A DNA stretch of 64,000 bases from Pontibacter sp. Tf4 (GTDB taxonomy: Bacteria; Bacteroidota; Bacteroidia; Cytophagales; Hymenobacteraceae): the NCBI RefSeq assembly GCF_014212495.1, contig NZ_JACKZC010000003.1, forward strand, positions 124,001 through 188,000, written 5' to 3'. Of this stretch, positions 26,231-34,473 are shown piece after piece. The notes under the pieces are model-generated. The model ran no database searches. It was given only the letters and a program-made list of their open reading frames with translations, and had not been told where the DNA came from. The first letter of the stretch is position 1. Each line of letters starts with the position of its first letter. Made by a program: the position numbers and the translations under genes.

Positions 26231-26422
26231 ATGAATCAAGGAACAGTAAAATTCTTCAATGACACCAAAGGGTTTGGCTTTATCAAAGAAGACAATTCAA
26301 ATCAGGAGTACTTTGTACACGTAACCGGTTTGATCAATGAAATCAGAGAGAACGACAGAGTAACGTTCGAACTGAAAGAAGGAAAAAGAGGACTGAATGC
26401 AGTCAATGTAAAGTTAGCTTAG
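26231..26422 (+). CDS. Cold-shock protein, CspA family
   Basis: 63 residues, a complete OB-fold cold-shock domain with RNP1 KGFGFI and RNP2 YFVHV. Binds single-stranded nucleic acid and acts as an RNA chaperone. The intergenic stretch before it (241 bases, AT-rich) could contain a regulatory 5' leader, but the start of transcription cannot be fixed. Followed by an intrinsic terminator. Confidence 0.95.
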   Translation: MNQGTVKFFNDTKGFGFIKEDNSNQEYFVHVTGLINEIRENDRVTFELKEGKRGLNAVNVKLA

Positions 26423-26446
26423 TCTGGCTTCATACATCATGTTAAG

Positions 26447-26475
26447 AAAGCCTTACGTCCTGTAAGGCTTTTTTA
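26447..26475 (+). terminator. Intrinsic terminator of the cold-shock gene
   Basis: Stem AAAGCCTTAC / GTAAGGCTTT (26447-26456 with 26462-26471) followed by T. Confidence 0.88.
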
Positions 26476-26529
26476 TTTGTTTGCGCCGCTCCGGCTGCCA
26501 TCTGTTTAACCATTTAACACTGCCCCACC

Positions 26530-26754
26530 ATGAACCGTAAATATTTAGTTGACACCACCACACGCGAATACATCTGCGTTGCGCTGAAAAAAGGACAGGA
26601 CTGGATACCGAACAACCAGGACTCGCTGCCAGGCTTTATGGACTCCAGAGTTAACAGCGATGCAGATGAGTTTGAGCTGCTGACAGGCGAGTTCAGCGAT
26701 AACAACTTTTTTGAAAAGTGGATCCGCAACGGCACCAATTACCTGGCAAAATAA
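26530..26754 (+). CDS. Small protein of unknown function between cold-shock genes
   Basis: 74 residues, start ATG at 26530. No signal peptide; acidic, with aromatic-rich segments (REYICVALKKGQDW and a C-terminal FEKWIRNGTNYLAK). No family recognised. It stands 56 bases before the second cold-shock gene and may share its transcript. Confidence 0.6.
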   Translation: MNRKYLVDTTTREYICVALKKGQDWIPNNQDSLPGFMDSRVNSDADEFELLTGEFSDNNFFEKWIRNGTNYLAK

Positions 26755-26809
26755 GCTGTTAACAAAGCCGAACCGTATATGTAACCAAATCAAAAACCAA
26801 AAACTATAA

Positions 26810-27268
26810 ATGGGTAGATCACAGGAAACCTTCAGTAAAAAGGAAAAAGAGAAAAAGAAATTACGCAAAAGACAAGACAAGGAGCAGAAGCGCGAAGACC
26901 GCAAAACCCACTCCAGCAAAGGCAAGGGCATTGACGAAATGATGGCCTATGTTGACGAATTCGGTAACATATCTGATACGCCGCCGGATCCGACGAAGAA
27001 GAAAAAAGATGTGAAGGCGGAGGATATCCAGATCAATATCTCCCGGCAGGCCCCACCAGATCCGGAAGACCTCATCCGGAAAGGAACCGTCACCATGTTT
27101 AATGCCTCCAAAGGCTATGGCTTTATAAGAGACCACGATACACAGGAAAGCATTTTTGTGCACCAGAACGGCCTGGCCGGTACAATAGCCGAAGGCAACA
27201 AGGTTACTTTTGAGGTAGAGAAAGGACAGAAAGGCCTGGTAGCTGTTAAAGTGAAGCTTGTTAGCTAA
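26810..27268 (+). CDS. Cold-shock domain protein with long basic N-terminal extension
   Basis: 152 residues. The first ~45 residues are a very basic helix (SQETFSKKEKEKKKLRKRQD), followed by an acidic/Pro linker (DEFGNISDTPPDPTKKKK) and a C-terminal cold-shock domain (residues ~88-152) with RNP1 KGYGFI and RNP2 SIFVHQ. This architecture is common in Bacteroidota and is expected to bind RNA through both parts. Confidence 0.93.
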   Translation: MGRSQETFSKKEKEKKKLRKRQDKEQKREDRKTHSSKGKGIDEMMAYVDEFGNISDTPPDPTKKKKDVKAEDIQINISRQAPPDPEDLIRKGTVTMFNASKGYGFIRDHDTQESIFVHQNGLAGTIAEGNKVTFEVEKGQKGLVAVKVKLVS

Positions 27269-27308
27269 GCCATTTGGCAAAATTTTACAATCCTGTTTTT
27301 AAAGATAA

Positions 27309-27376
27309 GGTATAGGTAGCTGCGCCGGCACACGCCTGCAACACAGCTACCTATACCGGAGCCTTTCGGGCTCTTG
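27309..27376. terminator. Two hairpins after the second cold-shock gene
   Basis: A 14-base perfect stem GGTATAGGTAGCTG (27309-27322 with 27344-27357) is followed at once by GAGCC/GGCTC (27359-27363 with 27369-27373) and CTTGTT. Together they probably end the transcript. The remaining ~260 bases to 27639 hold CTATAG words and a TACTTTTG box at 27556-27563 that could serve the ABC gene. Confidence 0.6.
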
Positions 27377-27639
27377 TTACAATAGCCGCTACCAACTATA
27401 GCGGCTATTCCTGTTTACCCATAGTTGGTTTAAACTATAGCTGCCTCTGCTTTCCGGTTAGCAGCCGGCACCAACTATAAACTATAGCTGGCCGCACAAG
27501 TAGTTCTCGCTATTTGGTAATCCGGGTTTCAGGTTATTTAATGCGCCGGATTGTGTACTTTTGGGCATTGCCCGGTTACACTGCTTCAGGTGGTGGCGGC
27601 TATAGTCTGGCTGCAAGGACGGCTCTTTTTTAACTGCTT

Positions 27640-28608
27640 ATGACATTACTTCGTGTTTCCGGTATCTCTGTTGAGGAAGAGGGATCGGTTATTTTGCACA
27701 ACATCAGCTTTAACCAGCAACTGCATCAGAAAATTGCCATTGCCGGCGAAACAGGTTCCGGTAAAAGTACTTTACTGCAAACTATAGCTGGCCTTGTACA
27801 GCCTCACCGCGGCGAGGTTTATTTTAACGACGAAAAGGTCATCGGTCCGCACGACAAACTGGTGCCCGGCCACCCCGAGATCGCTTACCTCTCGCAGCAG
27901 TTTGAGCTGCCACAGTTTCTGCGCGTAGAGCAGGTTTTACGCTACACCAACACCCTGACCGACGAAGAAGCACAGACACTGTACGAAGTGTGCCGCATCA
28001 GCCATTTGCTGCAGCGCCGCACCAACCAGCTCTCCGGCGGCGAAAGGCAGCGCATTGCCCTGGCCCGCCTGCTCAGCACCTGGCCTGCCCTGCTCCTGCT
28101 CGACGAGCCTTTCTCCAACCTGGACATGGGCCACAAGAATATTCTCAAATCCGTTATCCGCGACATCAGCGAAGAACTGGGCATTACGCTCATGCTCATC
28201 TCCCACGACCCGCTGGACACCCTCTCCTGGGCCGATGAAATTTTGGTGATGCAGCAGGGTAAACTCATACAACAGGGCACGCCGCAACAACTTTACCACG
28301 AACCGGTAAACGCCTACACAGCCTCCCTGTTCGGTAAGTACAACCTGGTGCCTTTAGCCTCTGCCAAAACCTTGTTTGGGCTGGAGAACGGCAATGAGCA
28401 ACAGCAGCTCCTGCTCCGCCCGGAAAGTATAGAACTGGTACAAGAGGGTGGCATACCTGCTATAGTTACAGCCGTGCATTACTTTGGCAGCTACTACGAA
28501 CTGGAAGTACAGGCCGGAGAAGTAACCCTGCTGCTAAAAACCAGGCAGCACAATATTAAGGCAGGCGATACCGTGCAGTTAGCGGTAACCGAAGCCTGGT
28601 GGGTGTAA
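27640..28608 (+). CDS. ABC transporter ATP-binding protein with TOBE domain (importer type)
   Basis: 322 residues. Walker A GETGSGKST, Q-loop LSQQFEL, signature LSGGERQR, Walker B ALLLLDEP and H-loop LISHDP are all intact. Residues ~240-322 are a TOBE-like domain (RPESIELV...), as in PotA, FbpC and CysA-type importers of polyamines, iron or sulfate. No permease or binding protein is adjacent, so the partner and substrate are unknown. Ends at a strong terminator. Confidence 0.9.
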   Translation: MTLLRVSGISVEEEGSVILHNISFNQQLHQKIAIAGETGSGKSTLLQTIAGLVQPHRGEVYFNDEKVIGPHDKLVPGHPEIAYLSQQFELPQFLRVEQVLRYTNTLTDEEAQTLYEVCRISHLLQRRTNQLSGGERQRIALARLLSTWPALLLLDEPFSNLDMGHKNILKSVIRDISEELGITLMLISHDPLDTLSWADEILVMQQGKLIQQGTPQQLYHEPVNAYTASLFGKYNLVPLASAKTLFGLENGNEQQQLLLRPESIELVQEGGIPAIVTAVHYFGSYYELEVQAGEVTLLLKTRQHNIKAGDTVQLAVTEAWWV

Positions 28609-28627
28609 GCTTAAAGAGATTGTTGTA

Positions 28628-28668
28628 AAACAGAAAAGGCCTTGCGCATTGCAAGGCCTTTTCTGTTT
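28628..28668. terminator. Bidirectional terminator, 18-bp perfect stem
   Basis: 28628-28645 pairs perfectly with 28651-28668 around the loop GCATT; A-run and T-run on the sides; convergent genes. Confidence 0.92.
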
Positions 28669-28692
28669 ATGTCCTGTGCGTTACGCGCAGGC

Positions 28693-29106
28693 TTACTCTG
28701 TCAGTGTAACGGTAACAGACTCGGTAGCTTCGTTACCGGCATCGTCCATGGCAGTTACATTCACTGTCCAGTTGCCGGGAGCAGCGTTTGCATCTACGGT
28801 GATGTCCACGTCAAAATCAGCGTTTCTGTCATCGTTCAGGAAATCGCGGATGGTCTTATCCGAAAGCTCTGTTGTCGCTCCACTTGGGTCAGTCATACTG
28901 ATCGTGATTTCTTCCAGTCCTTCGTTGTCTGTTACAGTACCTTCAAGGTTAATCTCACCACCAGCTGCAACTGTAGCGCCATCTGTAGGGGACGTGATCG
29001 TGATCACCGGATCGGTTGTATCCAGTGTTACTTCATCATCATCGTCATCGCAGGCAATAAATGCGAAAGAGAAAAGAAACAGGAATGCCCAATTAAGTTT
29101 TTTCAT
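28693..29106 (-). CDS. Ig-like lipoprotein (DUF4625-like)
   Basis: 137 residues. Lipobox FIAC with Cys19 directly followed by five Asp, a pattern of Bacteroidota surface-exported lipoproteins. The mature part is a beta-sandwich with DTTDPVITITSPTDGATV and GNWTVNVTAMDDAGNEATE, as in bacterial Ig-like/HYR modules. Likely surface exposed and adhesive or structural; no enzyme motif. Confidence 0.8.
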   Translation of the reverse strand: MKKLNWAFLFLFSFAFIACDDDDDEVTLDTTDPVITITSPTDGATVAAGGEINLEGTVTDNEGLEEITISMTDPSGATTELSDKTIRDFLNDDRNADFDVDITVDANAAPGNWTVNVTAMDDAGNEATESVTVTLTE

Positions 29107-29445
29107 AGTAATTAGAATTTAGTAAATAATAGTTCATGCTTCCTTTTACGACAAATGCCATTTGGTCCGCATTTCATTTCCTATTTAACGGCAGGGATTG
29201 TACGTTGTTGTGTCAGGTGCCTGAAAGTAAGTGTAGATTAAGGTCGGACTTCCAGCTAAGTTGCGTGGTTAAAGGCTGTTAGGTTACCTGACCCGGCTAT
29301 CATTTTATAGTTTGAGTTTGTCCAGCTCCTTGCCTTTTACCGCATCCCAAGGCTATTTTCTTTTATTGAGAGGCCCAAGACAGGAGAGAGATTGTCTGAA
29401 TCTTTAAATAGGCCCCTACCTCAAGGATTTACATAATTACAGGAT

Positions 29446-29600
29446 TGAGTTTTGGCTATAGTTGTCAGCTATAGTTCTATAGTTAGCAAACACACCCTTA
29501 CCCCTCTCAAGAGGGGAATTGCTGCCCTTGCTATAGTTGGAGTTACAGTTATATAGATGCTGCTGGTCCAATCACCCCTGCCCCCTCAGAGCTACGCTCG
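29446..29600. repeat. Intergenic repeat unit: CTATAGTT words plus CCCTC/GAGGG hairpin
   Basis: TATAGTT words (near 29458, 29470, 29479) are followed by ACCCCTCTCAAGAGGGG (short hairpin CCCCTCT/AGAGGGG), another GCTATAGTTGGAGTTACAG and a second CACCCCTGCCCCCTC. The same ordering recurs several times at 61040-61290. The rest of the 29107-29709 gap holds no gene. Confidence 0.7.
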
Positions 29601-29709
29601 CTACCTTCGAAATCGCTTCTCGGTAGTCTAAGAAAGAGATTTTTTGGTGAGCTGACTTTGACCTCTCGTTCATGGTAGTCCAAGGAGGAGGGAATTTTTA
29701 AATTCCCTT

Positions 29710-30012
29710 TCAGCACATAACTATGTCATTCAGCGACTTCAGGAGCGGGTTCTGTTTTCTGATTAATTCTTCTTTCTTACTCCTGCTCCAATTTTTCAGC
29801 TGCTTTTCGCGCGCTATCGCATCTTCAGGTGTAACGTAGCGCTCGTAGTAGATTAAAGTATAACAGTAGTAGCGACCCGTAAATGTCTTCTTGTCACCAC
29901 TGTTTTGGTAATGTTCATCCATGCGGCGGGCCAGATCATTTGTTATGCCAATATAGTAAGTAGATCGTGTGGTATTAGAAGTGATATAGACAAAGTAATT
30001 GCTGTTAAACAT
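29710..30012 (-). CDS. GIY-YIG nuclease family protein
   Basis: 100 residues. The domain signature reads FVYITSN ... TYYIGITNDLARRMDEH with the catalytic Tyr and Arg, then Glu in YYERYVTPEDAIAREKQLKNW. These short UvrC-N-like proteins are common in Bacteroidota; some are mobile or repair-related, most are uncharacterised. It is flanked upstream (30095-30239) by a long inverted repeat and downstream by a repeat unit. Confidence 0.93.
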   Translation of the reverse strand: MFNSNYFVYITSNTTRSTYYIGITNDLARRMDEHYQNSGDKKTFTGRYYCYTLIYYERYVTPEDAIAREKQLKNWSRSKKEELIRKQNPLLKSLNDIVMC

Positions 30013-30094
30013 AGAGTCAGGTTTAAAGCAACAAGAACTTCAAAGTGTTTATAGTAGTTCCTAAAAACAAGCAAAGTGTATTAAAGCTTTTTTA

Positions 30095-30239
30095 TGTCAT
30101 CCCGAGCGCAGCCGAGGGATCTTATTTGTCCAGAAAAAGATAATTGAAAGCCCTTTTGTTTACTTAGAATAAGAAATAAGAGAGAATTTCAATCTAATAT
30201 ACTGCTATATAAGATCCCTCGGCTGCGCTCGGGATGACA
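30095..30239. repeat. Perfect 31-bp inverted repeat (GAGCGCAGCCGAGGG type)
   Basis: 30095-30125 and 30209-30239 are perfect reverse complements of 31 bases around an 83-base AT-rich loop. The arm core CCCGAGCGCAGCCGAGGG is a dispersed intergenic repeat seen in many Bacteroidota. It lies between hrpB and the GIY-YIG gene, both on the minus strand, and may stabilise or end the hrpB transcript. Confidence 0.9.
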
Positions 30240-30270
30240 AATAGTTACAGTATTCCCTCCCCTGTTTGGG

Positions 30271-32718
30271 TTATCTCTCCCACTTCACCTCCGGAAACAC
30301 AACTTCCAGCTGCCGCCTGATCACCCTATAGTTTCCTTTCCAGAAACTTGCCAGATCCGACACGGTCGTGATCGGTTTTAGGTCTGGCGTAAGTAAAGCC
30401 AGCTCTACCGTCATCTCTCCATCATCCACTTTGGGGCTTTCTTCCCAGTCCAGAATATCCTGCAATCTTATCTCCAGCCGCGGTTGTGCACCATCCGGTT
30501 TATACTCCAACTCGATGGAAGATCCATCTGGCAGCGTCAGATAAGCCGGAGCCAGTACATCCAACCGGGCACGCTGTTCTTTGTTCAGGTACTTCTTTTC
30601 CAGTATCGGCAGTAGCTCCAGTTCCATCAGCTCGTCCGGGTGCTCGATATCGTAGAGGTCAGGCTTCAGCCACTCAGCATTTGTCATCAGCAGGGTGCTG
30701 GTGCTCACGTCGGGCCAGAACTCGGAGGGGCGCCATTTGCGGAGGCTCATCACGCGGTTCTGCCATTGCGTGAGCTCGTGGTTGAAGTCCAGCAGGTGCT
30801 CGCCTTCTGCTTTGATGGCCTCGGACATGGCGGGTACGCGGTGCTTCTCGTCGGGCGCTGGCAGCGGCTTGCTTTGCAGCACGATGCTGCCGATGCGGGT
30901 GTCCAAAGAGGCGGTGAGTTCGCCGTCGTTCACGTCCCAGTGGTAGACCTCCTGCTGTTTCAGCAGCGGGGCCAGGTCGCGGGGGTTGAGCGGCGAGGCA
31001 AGGAAAATGCGGCCCGGGTTGTCGCCGGTGCCGGCGTGCAGATGCGCGATGGCCAGCCAGGGCTCGTGCGCCAGATCATCTCTATGGCCGGCGGAGGCAT
31101 ACTGCCCGCTGGCCAGCTGGAACTGCGCGTTGTTGCCGGGACGGGCGTAGGCGATGCGCTCCGGGTAGCAATGCGCCAGCAGCACGCCGGTTTCATACTC
31201 GTCGAAAGTACCGTTATCGGGCTCTACCTGGAACAGCTGCCGGTACGATCGGGCTATCTTCTCGATCTTGGCAAAGCGTTTGCCCTGCCCCTGCTCTTTT
31301 CTATACCTGCGAAGGGCTTCTACTCTTAAATTAATGTCGATGCCAGCGTTACGGTCCAGCGGGTCGCGCTCTTCCAGTACGGCGGCAATATCGCTTGCCA
31401 GCGGCACCTGGCCGGTTTCTTCGGCTATGAGCAGCATGTGCGCGATACGCGGATGGCAGGGCAGCCGGTGCATGTTCTGGCCATGCTCCGTGATGCGGCC
31501 ATGCTCCAGCGCCTGCAGCTGGTGCAGCATGTCGGTGGCGTAGGCCAGGGCGGCGCGCGGTGGCGGGTTCAGCCAGGTAAGGCCCCGGATATCGGTGATG
31601 CCCCACTGCGCCATGTCGAGCACCAGCGAAGACAGGTCTGCTTCCATGATCTCGGGGGTGCGGTGCGGGGCCATGCGCTCATGCGTGGTTTTGCTCCACA
31701 TGCGGTAGGCAGTGCCGGGGCCCAAGCGCCCTGCCCGGCCGGCACGCTGGTCGGCGGCGTCTTTGGAGATGCGAACCGTTTCGAGGCGCGACAAACCAGA
31801 CTTCGGATCGAAGCGGGAGGTTTTGCCGAAGCCCGTATCCACCACCACCGAAATGCCTTCTATGGTTAAGCTGGTCTCGGCGATGCTGGTTGCCAGCACC
31901 ACTTTGCGCCTGCCCTGGCGGTCGGGCATAATGGCGGCGTACTGCTTGCCGAAGGGCAGCATGCCGAACAGCGGGTGTATCTGCACGCCGCGCAGCTGCT
32001 TGCGAAGTATAATCTCTACTTTTCGGATGTCGTTTTCGCCGGGCAGGAACACGAGGATATCGCCTTCCTGCTCCTGCGCTGCCTGCTGCACCACTTTGGC
32101 CGTCATTTCGGGCAGCATGCGGTCGTCGGCGTCGCCGGTGTAAATGGTCTCGACGGGGTATTGCCGACCCATACTTTGCGCCACCGGGGCCTTTAGTATA
32201 CTGGTGAGCTGGGGCATGTCCAGGGTAGCCGACATCACCATAATGCGCAGGTCCGGGCGAAGCGTTTGCTGCGCTTCCCGGCTCAGGGCCATAGCTACAT
32301 CGGCATGGATGCTGCGCTCATGAAACTCATCAAAGATTACGATGCCCACACCCGTAAGCCCACGGTCGCTGTGGATCATGCGGGTGAGGATGCCTTCTGT
32401 TACGACCTCGATGCGGGTAGCAGCGGAGGTGCGGTTCTCGAACCGGATGCGGTAACCGACGGTCTGGCCTACCTCCTCGCCCAGCAGCTGCGCCAGGCGC
32501 TCGGCAATGGTTTTGGCCGCCAGGCGCCGGGGCTCCAGCATGATGATCTTCTGGCCTGTCAGCCATACTTCATCGAGTATAGCCAGCGGCAGCAAGGTGC
32601 TTTTACCGGCTCCGGGAGGGGCGTTTACGATCAGCGTATTCTGCGCCGCCAGGTGCTCCCTAACAGCAGGTATGATTTCCCGAACGGGTAAGTCTATGGT
32701 AAATGGGTTGAAGGGCAA
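30271..32718 (-). CDS. hrpB: ATP-dependent RNA helicase HrpB
   Basis: 815 residues, the normal length. Walker A NAPPGAGKST, motif II DEFHERS (the HrpB form of DEAH), SAT motif VMSATLDM, then TSIAETSLTI and DQRAGRAGRLGPG, followed by the HA2 and HrpB C-terminal domains. A DEAH-box family helicase of cytoplasmic RNA metabolism; the exact role in bacteria is unclear. Its high GC is in sharp contrast to the AT-rich segment that begins right upstream of its start. Confidence 0.95.
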   Translation of the reverse strand: MPFNPFTIDLPVREIIPAVREHLAAQNTLIVNAPPGAGKSTLLPLAILDEVWLTGQKIIMLEPRRLAAKTIAERLAQLLGEEVGQTVGYRIRFENRTSAATRIEVVTEGILTRMIHSDRGLTGVGIVIFDEFHERSIHADVAMALSREAQQTLRPDLRIMVMSATLDMPQLTSILKAPVAQSMGRQYPVETIYTGDADDRMLPEMTAKVVQQAAQEQEGDILVFLPGENDIRKVEIILRKQLRGVQIHPLFGMLPFGKQYAAIMPDRQGRRKVVLATSIAETSLTIEGISVVVDTGFGKTSRFDPKSGLSRLETVRISKDAADQRAGRAGRLGPGTAYRMWSKTTHERMAPHRTPEIMEADLSSLVLDMAQWGITDIRGLTWLNPPPRAALAYATDMLHQLQALEHGRITEHGQNMHRLPCHPRIAHMLLIAEETGQVPLASDIAAVLEERDPLDRNAGIDINLRVEALRRYRKEQGQGKRFAKIEKIARSYRQLFQVEPDNGTFDEYETGVLLAHCYPERIAYARPGNNAQFQLASGQYASAGHRDDLAHEPWLAIAHLHAGTGDNPGRIFLASPLNPRDLAPLLKQQEVYHWDVNDGELTASLDTRIGSIVLQSKPLPAPDEKHRVPAMSEAIKAEGEHLLDFNHELTQWQNRVMSLRKWRPSEFWPDVSTSTLLMTNAEWLKPDLYDIEHPDELMELELLPILEKKYLNKEQRARLDVLAPAYLTLPDGSSIELEYKPDGAQPRLEIRLQDILDWEESPKVDDGEMTVELALLTPDLKPITTVSDLASFWKGNYRVIRRQLEVVFPEVKWER

Positions 32719-32875
32719 GAGGGTAGAAAATGATTAATTAAAAAATACTTACTACAAATGTACTTAAAGTTGGGGAGTTGAAATTTGTTTATATTCTATA
32801 TCAATAATGATACTATCTTTATCAGAATATAGGCATAGCCCCTAGTAAAAAGCTATTAACTATATCAAACGACAG

Positions 32876-33469
32876 ATGTATCATATTGATAGAAACAACA
32901 AAATGCAATTGGCATTAAATGAAATTCTTAAAGTAGATAAGGGTGTCCCAAACAATACCTTAAAGGCTTTTATTTATAGAATAAAAAATAGTCCAGGAGC
33001 AGATAAGTTAATAGATACTTTAACTTCGTTTGGCATAAATGATAAATTCCCGCTTGAAAAGCTATACAATCAAATGGATCTGGACAATTTTGATAGCGGA
33101 GATAGATTATTCATTCACAAATACAGAGTAGAGCTCATTTATGAATTTATACGCGCTGTTGAACATGGTGATAATGTATCAAGATTTGAAGGACTATACT
33201 TAACCAATAACCCTAAGGAATGGATGCATGTACTAAAAGCCAAAAATGGAGCAAAAGTGTATAGATTTGAACCAATAGCCTTCAAAGGTGAAGAACATGA
33301 TGCATTATGGCCTGAACTAAGTATAGCAACGCTTGATTTTGAAAAGATATATAATAATGCTCAAAGTTACTGGTCAGGGGCAAAAACAGATAACTTTAGA
33401 TCGGAAATTCTTTGCGTCGGCGAATTCAAAGTAGTTGAGAAAGAGACTATAGATATAGCTGTTAGTTAG
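32876..33469 (+). CDS. Unknown protein of the AT-rich island
   Basis: Up to 197 residues; the frame opens at 32876 with a weak start and the ATG at 32903 (MQLALNEIL) is as likely. No signal peptide or membrane segment. Mixed alpha/beta composition with KYRVELIYEFIRAVEHG, LYLTNNPKEWMHVLKAKNGAKVYRFEP and a C-terminal FEKIYNNAQSYWSGA. I do not recognise the family. Codon use is strongly AT-biased, like the methylase and ParB-like genes it converges on, and unlike hrpB. Confidence 0.65.
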   Translation: MYHIDRNNKMQLALNEILKVDKGVPNNTLKAFIYRIKNSPGADKLIDTLTSFGINDKFPLEKLYNQMDLDNFDSGDRLFIHKYRVELIYEFIRAVEHGDNVSRFEGLYLTNNPKEWMHVLKAKNGAKVYRFEPIAFKGEEHDALWPELSIATLDFEKIYNNAQSYWSGAKTDNFRSEILCVGEFKVVEKETIDIAVS

Positions 33470-33502
33470 CGATTATCATTACGTGTACTCAAACATATAC
33501 AT

Positions 33503-33535
33503 TAAAAAAAGCAGCTAAACTATTAGCTGCTTTTT
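33503..33535. terminator. Bidirectional terminator inside the AT-rich island
   Basis: GCAGCTAA / TTAGCTGC (33511-33518 with 33523-33530) with AAAAAAA before and TTTTT after; convergent genes. Confidence 0.88.
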
Positions 33536-33576
33536 GATTAACATTTGATTAGAATAAGAGTCCCATTTCTAAATTA

Positions 33577-34470
33577 CTAGGATTCTATTTCTTGGCTTTT
33601 ATTTTGAAATAAATCATGAACATTATTTAGCAATGGATGCTCAGAAATATATGTATTATCAGAAAATATCATGATCTCTTTACCTTTACTTGCTTTAGCA
33701 GCACTATAGTTTAAAGAATATTCTATTTTCCTATAATTCTCATAAAGTTCACAAATAGGCTGCACCATATCATATGTTACGATCCACTTTTGCTCTGTTA
33801 TATTAGCTATTTCGTCAGCAATATTTTTATGGTCTTTGTAATCATAATAATTTAAGTATAAGTCTTTACCTTTCACATAGTATGGTGGGTCGAAATAAAA
33901 TAATGTTTTAGCTGGTAATTCAGTCCTTAAATTCTGGACTAACTCTACAGCATCAGAGTTATAGAGTTCTATTTTGCTTCTGTAATGAGCTACTCTTTCA
34001 ATTCTTCTAATCAAGTCAGGCTTATTGAATCTAGCATCCATTAAATAATTCCCATTCTGGTTTTTCCCTCCTATTACCCCAGCTTTGATGATACCCGAAC
34101 GGTTGGTTCTATTTAAGAAAAATGTAGAAAAACCTACTTGTAGAAAATCATGCTCGTCCTTATTATCTTGAATTTCTTTTTGTATTTGTCTATTTGCGAT
34201 TGTAACAGGTGTATCATGAATCAACCGACAGAGTTCTTCTGTTCTATTAAGAACAGAATACCAAAAGCTGTAAATTGATTTATCAATATCGTTGATTATA
34301 ATTCTAGATACATATTCGTTAAATAATAAAGAGAGAGCTACTGAGGCACCACCAGCATATGGTTCTACATAAACACCATCATATAAAAGGTTTTCTTTAA
34401 ATATTTTTTTAAAGTAGTCTGCAACTTTACCCTTGCCACCTGGATATCTTAAAGGAGAATAAAAATCCAT
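33577..34470 (-). CDS. D12-class DNA N6-adenine methyltransferase (Dam family)
   Basis: 297 residues. AdoMet-binding RYPGGKGKV (residues 8-16) and EPYAGGASVAL, the Dam-family NRTNRSGI (residues 120-127) and the catalytic motif FDPPYY (Asp194-Tyr197). It methylates adenine N6 in a short DNA target that cannot be read from sequence alone. It starts 3 bases after the stop of the ParB-like gene, so the two are one operon. Base composition is AT-rich and foreign to the flanks. No restriction endonuclease of a known type is adjacent. Confidence 0.93.
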   Translation of the reverse strand: MDFYSPLRYPGGKGKVADYFKKIFKENLLYDGVYVEPYAGGASVALSLLFNEYVSRIIINDIDKSIYSFWYSVLNRTEELCRLIHDTPVTIANRQIQKEIQDNKDEHDFLQVGFSTFFLNRTNRSGIIKAGVIGGKNQNGNYLMDARFNKPDLIRRIERVAHYRSKIELYNSDAVELVQNLRTELPAKTLFYFDPPYYVKGKDLYLNYYDYKDHKNIADEIANITEQKWIVTYDMVQPICELYENYRKIEYSLNYSAAKASKGKEIMIFSDNTYISEHPLLNNVHDLFQNKSQEIES

Positions 34471-34473
34471 CTA

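Noticed and set aside
30640-31329. Antisense open frames in hrpB
   Set aside because: Produced by the high GC of hrpB; helicase motifs on the minus strand are complete.
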